A stretch of 64,000 bases of DNA from Symsagittifera roscoffensis (taxonomy: Eukaryota; Xenacoelomorpha; Acoela; Convolutidae): assembly GCF_963678635.1 (NCBI RefSeq), contig NC_087067.1:21893547-21957546 (forward strand), written 5' to 3'. Within the stretch, counting starts at the first letter, position 1. Every line of letters starts with the position of its first letter. The notes beneath the pieces were generated by a model, which saw only the letters and a program-made list of their open reading frames with translations, was not told where the DNA came from and did no database searches. Made by a program: the position numbers and the translations under genes. Positions 31,728 through 42,834 of the stretch are shown here, piece after piece.

Positions 31728-32254
31728 CAAGACTGCTCGTATCAGGGCGAAGCCCTGAATGTTCCGTTTGCCTTTTAAGGTTTATGGAGCAGTAATAACA
31801 TTAAAAAATTCAATGAAATAAGACAAAACGAAAAAAAAAATCTAAAATTTGAAAATTTTTATGAAAATCATCCCCCCACACGCCATATAAAGTACAAAAG
31901 GATAAATTTTGCTCCTTGTAACAGACCAATTATGGCAAATAAGCTTCTTTTAACCAATTTGGAACGACTTCTAAGACGGATTAATTCACCGCTTACGCGT
32001 TAATAGCGCGAAATATATCGCGCGTTTTTTGTCCCAAATTGGCCAAAATGGCAATCTTTAAACCCCCGTAACTTTACGAAAAAAGATCACAGGTCAAATA
32101 TCGTTTCAAATTTGAGCTCAGGACAACAATACCTTTCGAATGATATAAAAAATTCAGTCAAAAATGGCTAGTTAAAAAGTCGAAAATTGTCTGAAGAAAA
32201 AAAACCCTCCCCGAGCACAAATATTCCGTTACTTTCGTATCGAAAGTCGGAACA
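31728..32254 (-). mobile_element. Helentron-like element, copy C (full length)
   Basis: Begins CAAGACTGCTCG, hairpin TCAGGGC-GAA-GCCCTGA (31742-31758), then ATGTTCCG. It ends with hairpin ACTTTCG-TAT-CGAAAGT (32231-32247) overlapping GTCGGAACA (32246-32254). It lies just 45 bp beyond the LTR element. No ORF. Confidence 0.7.
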
Positions 32255-32554
32255 ATGAGCATGAGGCTAAAAAATTCGGCGATCTAATAAAAAGTTTCAT
32301 TGAAAGTGTTTGTCCCATTGACGGTTGATTTGTTTATCTAAGGTTCTAAAATATTTCACTGATGGTTGCGTTTAAAATGGTTTCGATGCGTTAAGATGCA
32401 TGGTCCACCACTGTACATACACTTATTTTAAAAGTGATCTACTCGTAGAGATTTAAGATCGTTTGAAATAACACGATTCATGATCCGCTTCGACTGATTT
32501 CTGAAATCCGCTTCGACTGATTTCTGATAACAAGGCAGTGTTTTACTAGTAGAA
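32255..32554. other. Intergenic spacer, no gene seen
   Basis: Contains a short direct repeat (CCGCTTCGACTGATTTCTGA twice, about 32482-32527). Absent from the corresponding position beside copies D and F. Confidence 0.45.
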
Positions 32555-32830
32555 TTACGACAGCTTGAATCGACGTGTTGTTCATCGCTTTCAAAATGGG
32601 ATTAAGTGAGAACCAATCGAAGCACAGGAAGGCGTATTTGCTTACGCCCCACACTAATCCAATAAGTCCTCGACATCATGATTGAGTTCTTCGTTTGCAT
32701 CCACAGTTTCCGGAACTAACATCTTTTTAAAGAGATGCCCCCGGAATTACGTTGAGTTCATACCCACTTTGATGCGTTCCGAACTTTCTCCGAGGTAGTA
32801 AATCTCTCCGTCCCGGGTCGAGATCCCGCT
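32555..32830 (-). pseudogene. Decayed copy of the minus-strand family found at 58331-58633
   Basis: GAATTACGACAGCTTGAATC through GAGGTAGTAAATCTCTCCGT aligns with 44615-44870 and 58285-58540. In those places it again lies next to a Helentron-like copy. This copy has frame-breaking changes. On the minus strand it corresponds to the C-terminal part of the open frame described at 58331-58633. Confidence 0.5.
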
Positions 32831-33022
32831 CAAAAACCGCTCAAGATATGAGCGGTTTGAGCGGTTTTCCAGCAAGATTTGAGCGGTTTGAGCGGTTTGG
32901 GCAGTTTGAGCGAGTTTTTTTTTTGGAAAAACCGCTCAAAAACCGCTCATTTTTTTCGGTGATTTTTGAACGGTTTTTCAAGCAAGATTTGAGCGGTTTT
33001 TAAGCGGTTTTTGCGCGGTCTT
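32828..33022. repeat. GAGCGGTTT clustered direct and inverted repeats
   Basis: About a dozen GAGCGGTTT / AAACCGCTC units in both orientations. They can form several hairpins (AACCGCTCAAAAACCGCTCA facing GAGCGGTTTGAGCGGTT). CAGCAAGATTTGAGCGG recurs twice. No ORF. Confidence 0.65.
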
Positions 33023-33106
33023 ATAAAGAAAACTGATTAAAGCCAACAAAAAAGCCTGGAAAGGTAATGTGACGCTAAGATGCAGTTGAAATACTATCTA
33101 CAACCC

Positions 33107-33560
33107 GGGTTGAACTCCATAAACCGAAAATGTTTATCGTACATTTCCACACACCGAAAATGCTTATCATACAATTGCCTACAACAAATGTATGGAAAAA
33201 TACTAATCATACAATTTTCATACAATTTCAAAAAACCATTGGAAAAAGATTCAATCTAGTTTCTCCGGCTATTTCAACCAAATAAAACAGTCTGGTGATG
33301 AAAAAGAACAACGTTTACTTTTTTGAAAACAAATGGTTATGATACAATTTCCGTATATGAAAATTGTATGATAACCTTTTTTTCATAAAAAGCAAGATTT
33401 TCAGAAACATGTTAAAACTTGTTTTCAATCAAAATTAAAGTAATTAGGAGTGCTTTTGCTCAATTTAAAGCACCTTCGACGACCTTCGAATTTAAAGCAC
33501 CTGCTCAGAAACGAAAATTTAGTTTGAAGCTGAAAAAAATGCTTATCATACAGTTTCCAT
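33107..33560. repeat. Partial CGGGTTGA/TACAATTTCCATA foldback-family copy
   Basis: Starts CGGGTTGAACTCCATAAACCG and carries repeated ATGCTTATCATACAATT-type units, as in the element at 49872-50800. The right terminus (GGTCAACCCG) is not present. Confidence 0.5.
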
Positions 33561-33586
33561 AAATTAAAGTAAGCACCTCGGCCTGG

Positions 33587-33745
33587 GTGTCATTCAAGTA
33601 TCACTCAAGTATCAACCAAGCATCATTCAAGTATCATCCACGTATTATTAAAGTATCATTCAAGTATGATTCAAACATCATTCAAGTATCACTCAAGTAT
33701 CAGTATCAAACAAGCATCATTCAAGTATCATCCGCGTATCATAAA
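33587..33745. repeat. Short-unit tandem repeat (TCAAGTATCAT)
   Basis: Imperfect 10-11 bp units of TCAAGTATCAT/TCAAGTATCAC. The 100-codon open frame here only translates the repeat. Confidence 0.75.
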
Positions 33746-33769
33746 CTTGAGTATGAGGAAGCTAAATCA

Positions 33770-34440
33770 ACTGCGCAACACTTCCGTCCTGGGAGCCAAA
33801 TCAGGTGTCCAACACTTGAGTCCTGGGTAGCTAAAACAACTGCCCGACACCTGAGTCCTGCGAAACTAAATCAACTGCCATACACTTGAGACCTGGGAAG
33901 CTAAAACAACTGCCCAACACCTGAGTCCCGGGAAGCTTAAATAACTGCCCAACATATGAGACCTGGGAAGCTTAAACATCTGCCCAACAATTGATTTTTG
34001 GGAAGCTAGAACATTTGCCCAACACCTGAGTACGGGAAGCCAAATCAAGTGTCAAACACTTGAGTCTTGTGAAGCTAAAACAATTGCCCAACACCTGAGT
34101 CCCGGAAAGCTTAAATAACTGCCAAACACTTAAGTCCCGGGAAGCTAAAACAACTGCCCAACAGATGAGACCTGGAAAGTTTAAACATCTGCTCAACAAT
34201 TGATTTTTGGGAAGCTAGAACATTTGCCCAACACCTGAGTACGGGAAGCCAAATCAAGGGTCAAACACTTGAGTCTTGTGAAGCTAAAACAATTGCCCAA
34301 AATTTGAGTCCTGGCAAGCTGAACCAACTGCCCAACACTAGCGTCCTAAGAAGCTAAAACCACTGCCCAACAATTGAGTCCTGGGAAGCCAAAACATCTG
34401 CCCAATAGTTGATTATGAGGAAGCTAAATCAACTGCCCTC
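33770..34440. repeat. ~35 bp minisatellite with a ~207 bp higher-order period
   Basis: About 18-20 units of the kind GGGAAGCTAAAACAACTGCC-CAACACCTGAGTCCT with variants. A block around CAACAATTGATTTTTGGGAA at about 33985 recurs at about 34194, giving a higher-order period near 207 bp. Non-coding; open frames here are artefacts. Confidence 0.75.
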
Positions 34441-34830
34441 GGGGTCCAGACAAAAGAGAACCTGATTGGGCAGCTCGAAGATTGAAGCGACCCAGTGGTC
34501 CAGACAAAAAACAGCTTTAGTTAAAACTAATCAACCTTTTCTCTGAAGATATCTTATGTTTTTTACTGAATCGATTTCTGGTGTGGGTAGTGATTTCAAT
34601 TTCCAGAGTGCATTTAATCGAAATTTGTTGCGATATGGCGGGTTTCAGCTTCATCCATCTGAAATAGATCAAAGGTCCACAATCCAATAAAAACTAATGG
34701 TGTTTGCTTGAGTTTCCAACCCTGTCTTTAAGGCGTTTGCGTGCTTTAGGTATTTAGAGACCTAGCCATTGGACGTTCTTATTTCTAGTAAGGGAGGTGT
34801 TTTGGTATTAGCCTGTAACATTCGCCCGGA
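34441..34830. other. Intergenic DNA, no gene seen
   Basis: Unique-looking sequence between the minisatellite and the inverted-repeat element; nothing recognised. Confidence 0.4.
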
Positions 34831-36289
34831 AGTACTCATCGACTGAAAATAAAGCTAGGTCATAAAACGACTGGCTAGCGTCTAAACACAGCTCTACATG
34901 CTTTTTACCGTCTCTGTCAAAGCCAGTTCTTTGTGTGGTCGTTCTAACATCGGGTCGACAAAACATTAATATTTCCGGCTTCGGACAGAACGCCCAGATT
35001 AACTAAATTACAGGCAAAAATAGTGAGCGCATGGCTGGGTCTCAGTATCACCAGACCACGAGGTCACTCCTAAAAACAGAGCTACTACTTATTTAATATT
35101 TTACTATTGTTTTTGTTCAGTAATTAAAAATCATCATTCCCATTGGAGGTGGATGAACCTATTCCCTGAACTCCTAGCTTCTCATATTCTGAAAATGATT
35201 TTGGTATTAATTAAATTCAACTCAAGCCATTCCGGGAAGCTAAAAGTTTTTTGTTAATTTTTAAATAAAAAGAAATTTTCTGTACAAGCCGTATAAAATC
35301 TACTGCAATAAAATTATTCACATAGTAAAATGGAGCCGAAAACTTAGAAGATAACTGTTTCTACTATAAACAATAATTAAGTAGCTCCCAAGGTCCCAAA
35401 GACGGACGCCGCATTCCTGATCTGGATGGCGATGGAAATTCTTTGTTTCAAGTAGATGGCGGAATTGGTTCTTGAGTGGCTTCTTTCAATTTCTCACCAA
35501 GTTTCTTAATGAACTTGGATGTTTGTGGTCCGCACCCACCCTAAAAGTTTGTTCAAATAATGTTAAAGTCTTCTCCCGAGACTCTTCCGGACGAAGATCT
35601 GTCTTGTCTTCTTCCAGAAGGCTGGACACGTCGTCCCAACACCCTTCCTGGTTCTCGGGAAGCGCTTTGTATCGACTGTAGCGGCACAATCGTTACAACT
35701 CGTAATGGTCGTAAATCGCTATATTTCCCCAGTTTGTCGTTGTTTTTCATCCGACTCTTCTGTGTCTAAGATTTTTGTTGTTCTGTCTGTTCGCAGTTTT
35801 CAGTTGTCGCGAAAAATAAAATCGTTACGTATCTTTTACGCCCAAATCGATAATTTAAAAATTAGCCTGTCAGGCCAAATTAACTATTCCTGATTCATTC
35901 AATCGTCCAATTAGCTCCACTAATTCGTCAAAACCGTTAATATCAGTCAGATACTATAATAAAATTCGAATTCGAATTGCATTTTGATACATTTTGGTCG
36001 AATGTCACAGCCTTTAAGCTGTAACACAATCTCGATGTCCTATGTCTTAAGCGAACTGAGTTCGCTCCGACATATTGATATGCAAAAACACAAGAGTTAG
36101 TGTCCCTGACCCTTGAGCCAATGGTTATTGGGCCTATTTTTCTTAACCTCAAATGTGACGTAAGCGGGCGACTGGTACAGACATTGAACTGGCTTTGGTA
36201 GAGACGGTTAAAAGCATGCGAAGCTGTCTGTGTAGACGCTAGCTAGTGGTTTTAGAACCTAGCATCCTTTTCTGTCGGTATGTACTTCA
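34831..36289. mobile_element. Possible DNA transposon with ~100 bp inverted repeats
   Basis: The left arm 34831-34932 and right arm 36184-36289 are inverse complements with moderate divergence (core: AACTGGCTTTG..AGAGACGGT..AAAGCATG and TAGACGCTAGC). Inside, a 67-codon minus-strand frame (35689-35486) has an acidic, hydrophilic reading (LLEEDKTDLRPEESREKT), but I recognise no transposase. Just beyond the right arm TCTGTCGGTATGTACTTC occurs twice. The exact termini and target duplication are not clear. Confidence 0.4.
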
Positions 36290-36475
36290 AGCAAATGATA
36301 CATTTCTGTCGGTATGTACTTCGGGATAATATTATAAGTTCTTTCATTGACCGAAAACAAATGATTGGACTTAACCTCTCTAAAAGTCTCAATTTTGAAT
36401 TTGAAGCCTTTATCTAATTTTTCTGGGTATGAAAAAGCCATTTATCACCGTCTGCGCTAGTTTCTTTATCGTTGT

Positions 36476-36478
<3 letters not shown>

Positions 36479-36507
<29 letters not shown>
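36479..36507. repeat. (CT)n microsatellite
   Basis: Uninterrupted CT dinucleotides. Confidence 0.95.
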
Positions 36508-36509
<2 letters not shown>

Positions 36510-36510
<1 letters not shown>

Positions 36511-37059
36511 TAAGCTTATTGAAAAAGAGGTTTATGCGACGTGGAACATTCTCGGTAGTTCATATAATCAGTATGATCACTTAACTAAACTCAGTTGTTT
36601 CTTATAATTTCTGCCGATGGTGAAAATTGGCATTTTCAGACCCTGAAAAAACTGACAAGTGCTTCAAATTAAAAATTGAAACTTCGAAAGATCATTTGCT
36701 GACGGTCGATATAAAGTTTTTGATTTAATTTAAAGAAAATATTGTCCAAAATGTTTCTGAAACTTAGGCTTTGCGTTTAATTGTTGACTGATTTACTAAA
36801 TACCTAAACAAGAAAATGACATCTGTTTTAGTGGTGCATATGATCTTGTCAATGTAATTTATGCTGACAAGGGCATATGACAGACCATTTGCGCAATCGA
36901 TTTGCCAATGTCACTGAAAGACTAACTCATAGTTTCACAAAGCTAACGCCGAAAATCATGTATATGCAAACGGTGAAATTGGATTAGCTCTTCAGAAATC
37001 AACTTCCTGTTCAGCATTTGATTCTAGTGTTAATGAAGACCCGGAAAACATTGACACAA
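36510..37059. other. Flank of the syntaxin-5 relic
   Basis: No gene recognised. A short frame from 37018 leads into the relic. The part before about 37060 may hold its decayed N-terminus, but I cannot align it. Confidence 0.35.
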
Positions 37060-37976
37060 AACCAGTTGACATTCTGGGATCGCACAACTGGGATCTGTGT
37101 CAAACTGGAAAAGTTTTCCATGCTAGCCAAAAAGAAAACTCGATTCGATAACAAACCTCTCGAGATTCAAGAGCTGACTTATATTATAAAACAGGACTTG
37201 AACTCATTAAATGAGCAGATAGGTAATGTTTTAGAGTGTAACAGATTTTAAAAAAGGATCGAGCACGAGTAACAAGCACGTGCAAATTCACTCGTCAACA
37301 GTTGTCGTAGCATTACAGTCCAGGTTGGCAAACTTGTCAACGGATTTCAAATGAGCACTTTTTATTAGATCAGAGAATTTGAAGACCTCGAAGTGGAGGC
37401 GAGACCAGTATTCAACACAGCAAGCCTCAAATTCTACGGGTGCAAATGTCAGTGGAGTGGGTGACCGGGGCAGGGAACCGAATGGTCATATGCCAGACAG
37501 AAGTGTGTTGTTCAGAGACGAGCAAATGGCAGTGGCTGCTGCCAATGAGCTGAGGAGTGCAAAAGGCGGTAATTCATCGGCAATCAACATGTAATATTCT
37601 GAATATCAAAGCAGCGGTCAGATAGATTCCAGAGGAGCTGGCGGTATGGTGTCGAACAGACACGTGCAGCAGATGGTTCTTCTGGGGTAGACTGATTCAT
37701 ATGCTACAGAGCGAGCTGCGGCAATGGAGAACATAAAGAGCACGCTGGTTGAGTTGGGGCATATATTCTCTCAAGGCCACTATGGTCAAGGAACAGGATG
37801 AGATGATCGGAAGAATGGACCACAATGTTGAAAACAGTCTGATGAATGTCCACGCTGAGCACGTAGAGATCCTCAAATATTTCCAAAGTGTTTCCTCCAA
37901 TAGGTGGCTCATGTTTAAAGTTTTTGGAGTGCTAATTGTATTCTTCATCATGTTTGTCCTGTTTTTTGCCTAAAAT
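37060..37976 (+). pseudogene. STX5: Syntaxin-5 (Qa-SNARE) retrocopy, broken
   Basis: The parent protein is the Golgi/ER-Golgi t-SNARE. Matching segments occur in order without introns: KLEKFSMLAKKKTRFDNKPL and ELTYIIKQDLNSLNEQIG (about 37107-37215); HSSTVVVALQSRLANLSTDF (about 37285-37345); ENLKTSKWRRDQYSTQQ (37370-37415); ERAAAMENIKSTLVELGHIF (about 37708-37770); then the SNARE motif MVKEQDEMIGRMDHNVE (0-layer Gln in KEQ), EILKYFQSVSSNRWLM and the C-terminal membrane anchor (VLIVFFIMFVLFFA) with TAA at 37971-37973. At least four stops or frame changes separate the blocks. Lack of introns over about 0.9 kb suggests retroposition. No clear poly(A) tail remains, so decay of an intronless gene is the alternative. 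Confidence 0.85.
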
Positions 37977-38364
37977 AAGTTTGTTTCCTGAGCTTGCAGC
38001 AATTCTTCACGTTGTCAAGCATGACGCGTTGTGATATCAAATTTCAACTATTGGACTGGATTAAAAATCAGCATTACGAAAACATTCTTAAGAGCAGCTA
38101 AAGTTTAAGTTTCGGATAAATATGTTTTGCAGTTGCGAAGCAGAACTTTATGTATACAACTTGTGGGAGTTTAGGTTACGTATAAAAAAATTGTTTTTTA
38201 ATAGTTTCATTATATTCCTGAGGATTGAATTTCAATTACTACGATGTAATTAAAATGATAATATTTGGTGCCTACTGATTTATATGACGACAAGGAGGAT
38301 AAATTCTGAGAAGAATTTTTTCAAAGTTTAGAAGACAGAGATTATTGGCAGCGAGTTTTTTTCA
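37977..38364. other. Intergenic DNA, no gene seen
   Basis: AT-rich; nothing recognised. Confidence 0.4.
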
Positions 38365-38900
38365 GGAAGTCTTTAAATTTGTTCAAGCTCAAATCTATGT
38401 TTTCATGGTTTTTTGATTTCTTATTTTCTGTTCATTTTCTTTTTTAAGGTCCACAAACTCCACGATTGAACAGCTGAATCACAAAAGGTCACGAAAAACA
38501 TGGTCGACTTCTAGTTTCGAATGCAAAATTGATTTTTTAGATTTTCCGGCGAAAAAAAACTTTTTTTCGATTCAATTTTCTCTAATTGGATTAATTTTAT
38601 CAAAAAAAAAATTGTCCTAGAAATTCAAAGAGCTTACGTAGCATCTTTTTTAAGTTTTTGAGATACATTTTTATACTCTTTTTTATGATATCCACGCCAT
38701 GAGCTCTGATATAAAAACATTTTTGAGCTGCCAACTTTTTGACGCGTTTGTATAGGTTTAAAAATTAACAGTTTGTCAACCTGCTAGACAAAATTTTACG
38801 CGCTTTCATGCACAACTATCTAAAATAAGGTGTCATACTTGGGAATAGCTTTTTTTTGCGACCTTGCAAAATAATTTTTCTACTCTGGCCTTGATATTCT
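38365..38900. repeat. Diverged dispersed repeat, copy 1
   Basis: Blocks CATGAGCTCTGATA, GAGCTGCCAA..TTTT, CAACCTGCTAGAC.AAATTT and CTATCTAAAATAAGGTGTCAT.CTTGGGAA recur in the same order at 39880-40180. Preceded in both copies by TTTTTTCAGGAAG. Family not recognised. Confidence 0.5.
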
Positions 38901-39879
38901 TGTCTGCCTTTCATCTGTCTTTTTTACTTGTCTTTTTTTACTGTATTTCAAAATGGAGGGAAATAAATTAAATTATTTATGGTTATGCTAAAAAAAACAG
39001 AAATACTTTCTTCTAAGATTATTTTCGTTTATTTTAATTTGGGTGTTTTAAGTTTTGGTTGTTTCTTTTTACTCGGTTTATTTAAATCAAGTCAAATGAA
39101 AATGTTTTATATATTTGTGCGTTTCGTGATTCAAATAATGGTAGTCGGAGTTGACCTTGTTTTGATTCAAAGTGATAGCAATCTATGTACCATTAAAGTA
39201 TTATAAATGTTATGTTTGCTGAAAACAACATTTTGAATGTTATCTTGATTTTGCTATCGCAAGTGTTTTTCAACCGGTTACTAAACTTCTTCCCGTAACT
39301 AACTTTGTTCACAGGAATCATCTACTGTTTGGTTATAATTTGAGACATAATTTGAGCTTGTTAGCATTTGAAATATCAGTCCAATTTGAATTTTACTTTT
39401 TCATTTTGGCTCTAATTTGCAAGCTTGGTAGAAAAAAAATTCATGTCTTCCTTTTTTTGGCTTTATAGGTTTCAGCTTCAATTTTTTCGCTTCAATTTTT
39501 TGTAGGCTTCAGTTTTTCGTGATTTTCGAATTTCTTTCGGCTTTCTTGTTTTAATCGCAAGTGATGCCGAACTGCCCTTGTCTTCTATGTTTAGTTTTGT
39601 TGCGTGCGTTATTCGGTGAAATATTTTGTTCTGCATAGTTTAATTTCATAGATTTTTGAGGAATTTGAAAAATCTGCTATTTTGTTTTTGAGAAAAGATA
39701 ATTTTTTCGAATTTTTTTCTTCTGCTGTATGGGAAGTGATGCGAAGCCGTGCTGTGGATTTGTGTTGAGTTGATGCGGTATTCGAAATGCTTGAATTGAT
39801 TAAACGTTTAATGATGAACATGTAATGATGATCCTTGTTCAGACTCTTATATAGGTCATGATGTTATTTTTGGTTTTTT
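38901..39879. other. Intergenic DNA, no gene seen
   Basis: T-rich sequence. The plus frame 38979-39206 and minus frame 39609-39821 have no supporting feature. Confidence 0.4.
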
Positions 39880-40180
39880 TTCAGGAAGTTTTAAAATGTG
39901 TTCAGGTGCAATTTTAATACTTCGCAGTTTAACTTTTGATAATCTGAGAGTTTTTAGGTCATTTCTTTTTTTTCTGTAATCTTTGAATAACATACAAGCC
40001 GTGAGCTCTGATACAACAATTTTAGAGCGGCTAATTTTTTTAAACGGTTATCAAGGTTTCTATGTTGGCAATTTATCAACATGCTAGGCTTAATTTCACG
40101 TACTTTTCTGCACTTATCTAAAAGTGGGTGTTATTTTTGGGAAAAGCAACTTATTGCAATATGATATTTTTTGGGGAATA
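39880..40180. repeat. Diverged dispersed repeat, copy 2
   Basis: Same orientation and block order as 38365-38900 (GTGAGCTCTGATACAACA; CAACATGCTAGGC; CTTATCTAAAAGTGGGTGTTA). Confidence 0.5.
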
Positions 40181-40735
40181 GTTTTTTGGACAATCTATAA
40201 AGCTTTTTTGTCTAGAGACTGGAGAGGGGCCTTGAAATTGAGACAAGAAAACTGAACGACCGTAAAAAAATAACTGAATCTAGACGATAAGTCTTGGTAA
40301 ATTTAGACAATAAGAACTGGGTCAAGATTTTTTTTGTTTAGACGAAATTTACACAAAAACAAAAACGAGTATCTTATCACAGAACTGACCAAAATTATTA
40401 TTTAAGCTGTTCATAAACCGGAATCGAAAAAGTATAGGAAATTTTTGAACTGAACTTTTCTTCAGCATACATATCTGGTCAACAGAAATGTTTTGAGCAT
40501 GTCAACATTTTAAATTCCCATTCTAATTACACAAGCAAAACTTGTGTTATAGCATGAACTCTTTTTTCCAACCTAAGTTGCAAAATTGTTGCGACGCAAA
40601 TATTTCTGCGACAAAATGTGTTCATTTTGAAACTGTTCATTTTGATCAATAACCAGCTATTAAGTACTGCCAATGCTAAGGATATTAGCAGAGTTATATA
40701 TAACAAATAGCACTTTAGCTTCAAGGTATCATGTT
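40181..40735. other. Intergenic DNA, no gene seen
   Basis: AT-rich; no coding or repeat structure supported. Confidence 0.4.
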
Positions 40736-40810
40736 AAGGTAGCGTAAAGATAGGGAAGCAGACCAGCAGCTAAATAAGAGGGTTCGAATCTGGGCAAGGT
40801 CGGATGTTAA
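40736..40810 (+). repeat. tRNA-like sequence (SINE head or tRNA relic)
   Basis: An A-box-like TAGCGTAAAGATAGG (from 40739) and a good B-box GGTTCGAATC (40781-40790) lie about 40 nt apart, as in tRNA promoters. The T stem does not pair well and no acceptor stem is visible, so it is not a working tRNA. It could be the head of a tRNA-derived SINE. Confidence 0.35.
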
Positions 40811-41311
40811 TAATGAGTTTTTTCGTATACTAAATAAAACGCGTCAACTCTATAATTTGTGTGTTGGTTCTTAAAAATGTTTCGGTTAATCTTATATCGG
40901 CTTAGTTGCTTCATACTGCGTTGTTTGAAATGGATATCAAAGTTTCATGAGATTTGGGCTGCTGGTAATTTTTCACTCAACGGTCGTCTACCCAATTTTT
41001 TTTGGCCCAGCCAATTGGGCGTCTACCCAGTGCCTATAAAAATTGATTCAAGGCTTATTCACTGCTGACATTTTTCGACGTTTTTCGTCAAAATTAACTT
41101 CATTCAAAGCAAACGTATGGAAATTTTTGTAAACGTAGTTTCTGATGTTATCCCAACAAGTTTTTCAACTATAGACCCTCGCTCTTTTTTTGTCTGTGGT
41201 TGGAATCGCAAGTGGTTGCAAGCTCTGTTTAACCTCTGTGCTTTGATAAAAAATAAACAAAGATACCATTTTCATTTGATGGAACATTTCAGAATTCTAT
41301 TGGAAGTCAAA
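40811..41311. other. Upstream region of the UBXN4-like exon
   Basis: No other gene recognised. A frame open from 41117 runs into the UBXN4-like ATG. Its residues before that ATG do not look like part of the family and are probably 5' UTR. Confidence 0.4.
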
Positions 41312-41674
41312 ATGGCCAACGTTTGGTTTGCAGGCAGCATCGCCGAGTCAATTGCGGAATCAAAAAGACGAAACGCTGTTTTCATTGTTTTTTCTTGCGA
41401 CAGCTCCGAAAATACTTAAGAAATGGAAGACACCTTAAACGACTCAGACGTTGCAAACGTCGTAACTGATTCAGTTTTGATTAAAGTCGAGCAATCTACA
41501 ACTTCTTTTACGCAATTTACACAACTTTATCTAGTTTTGATAGTTCCAAAAACTTATCTTATAGCACCCAATGGAACGCCTCTTGAAATAATTGCTGTTT
41601 CATGCTCAAAAGCTGATTTAAAATTAAAGATTCAGTCAACGAACGAAAGAAAAGTTTCGCCAGCAGGCGGAATT
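41312..41674 (+). pseudogene. UBXN4: UBXN4-like first coding exon, with an in-frame stop (copy 1)
   Basis: UBXN4 (erasin) is an ER-membrane UBX protein that recruits p97/VCP for ER-associated degradation. The exon codes for its N-terminal thioredoxin-like domain: MANVWFAGSIAESIAESKRR and NAVFIVFSCD, then LIKVEQSTTSFTQFTQLYLV, LIAPNGTPLEIIA and KLKIQSTNERK. It ends at a strong donor, ATT|GTGAGT (donor GT at 41675). TAA at 41417-41419 interrupts the frame between ENT and EMED, and ATG 41423 reopens it. The rest of the gene, including the UBX domain, is not in the window. The tandem duplication starts within this exon, so only the part from 41423 recurs at 55150. It could still be expressed from the internal ATG. 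Confidence 0.8.
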
Positions 41675-42000
41675 GTGAGTAGATAGCGTATAAATGAAGA
41701 CCAGATTTAAATTTCATGAAGACCAGAGTTCAAGATCTAGCATCACGGGATGTAATATGAGTCTGCTCAACAGCAAATGACTGACTCAATTATCTCAATT
41801 TTGATGGAAAAATTTCGAATATTTTGGTGCAATACTATTGAGTGAGAGCATTGAATTTTGCACTGACTAAAATAAACTGACAGCTATTTGAATCAAATTG
41901 AAAAATTGTCGTTGGGCATTTTTTTTATCAAAAGCGAAACGGAATGTGAAATGTTAGAATGGATATGTGCAGTGCTAATGACAGCGAAAGGGCTATTCTT

Positions 42001-42110
42001 AAGTTAATCTTTTTAGGTGGGGTGATGGGGTGTTTAGGTGGGAGGGGGGGGGGGGGGATTGTTTAGGTGGGGGGGGGGGGTTTGAGTGGGGGGAGGAAAG
42101 CAAAGGTACA
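42001..42110. repeat. G-rich minisatellite (TTTAGGTGGG units)
   Basis: TTTAGGTGGG units with long G-runs; several G4 tracts on the plus strand. Inverse complement of the CCCACCTRAAC unit at 11.5 kb, with the shared GCTTTGCAAAG flank at 42113-42123. Copy 2 is at 55741-55815 and is shorter. Confidence 0.75.
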
Positions 42111-42193
42111 ACCGCTTTGCAAAGTTTCCGCTTAAAAATTATTTCATAAATTAATAACAGCTCAATTTTACAATCTGACCTATGCAGAAATGA

Positions 42194-42390
42194 CAACTTT
42201 TAAGGCCACCATCGGAATTATATATGAGATGATTGGGTTGGAAGTCAGCCAATCGATGGCGCCGAGAAGCACATTTCTAAACTATTTTACATAGTAAATC
42301 AGTGCAGAAATGTGCTTCTGAGCGCCGTCGCTTGGATGACTTCTGACCCAGTCATCTCATATATGATTCTGATGGTGGCCTTGAAAGTTG
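42194..42390. repeat. Long inverted repeat (MITE-like), ~80 bp arms
   Basis: Starts CAACTTTTAAGGCCACC and ends GGTGGCCTTGAAAGTTG. The arms run inwards through TATATGAGATGA and AGAAGCACATTTCT with few mismatches, with about 30 bp between. A transcript would fold into a long hairpin. Duplicated at 55910-56106. Confidence 0.7.
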
Positions 42391-42834
42391 ATTTTTCGCA
42401 TTTGTGTAGAAGTTCTGAATTTTGATCAGAAATCATGTCAAGGAACTTTAATTACGTATGTGTTGAATGTTTTCTGTTTTCTCTCACGTGTAAAATTTTG
42501 TTTTTATAGGAAATGAATTTATGCTGATGACAGAACTTGCTTGAACTTGTGGATCACAACTGGAGTATGTATGCTTGGAGAATGTTTCCATCAGGAAAAC
42601 AGGTTTTTTGGCGTTTGAGACAGCTCCTCCTTTTTGGTTTTGGTTCATCTAGGAGTAGGCTTAGGAAGTTATTGCTCTCTCAAGAGTTGAGGAGATTTTG
42701 AAGAGATAATGAAGAGTTTGAGGTTCCAACCTCTAAAACCCTCTGATTTTTCTGTTGGTTTTTTTCTCTTTTCAGAGATTGCACGTCTTATGGGGTAAGT
42801 TTAAATGCTAATTGAGCCTCATTTGACTTTCAAA

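Noticed and set aside
33587..33889. 100-codon frame with repeated SFKYH
   Set aside because: Artefact of the TCAAGTATCAT tandem repeat.
33587..34440. CRISPR-like array
   Set aside because: Units are contiguous and degenerate, without unique spacers, and the DNA is eukaryotic.
40736..40810. Functional tRNA gene
   Set aside because: A- and B-boxes are present, but the T stem and acceptor stem do not pair. Kept only as a tRNA-like relic.
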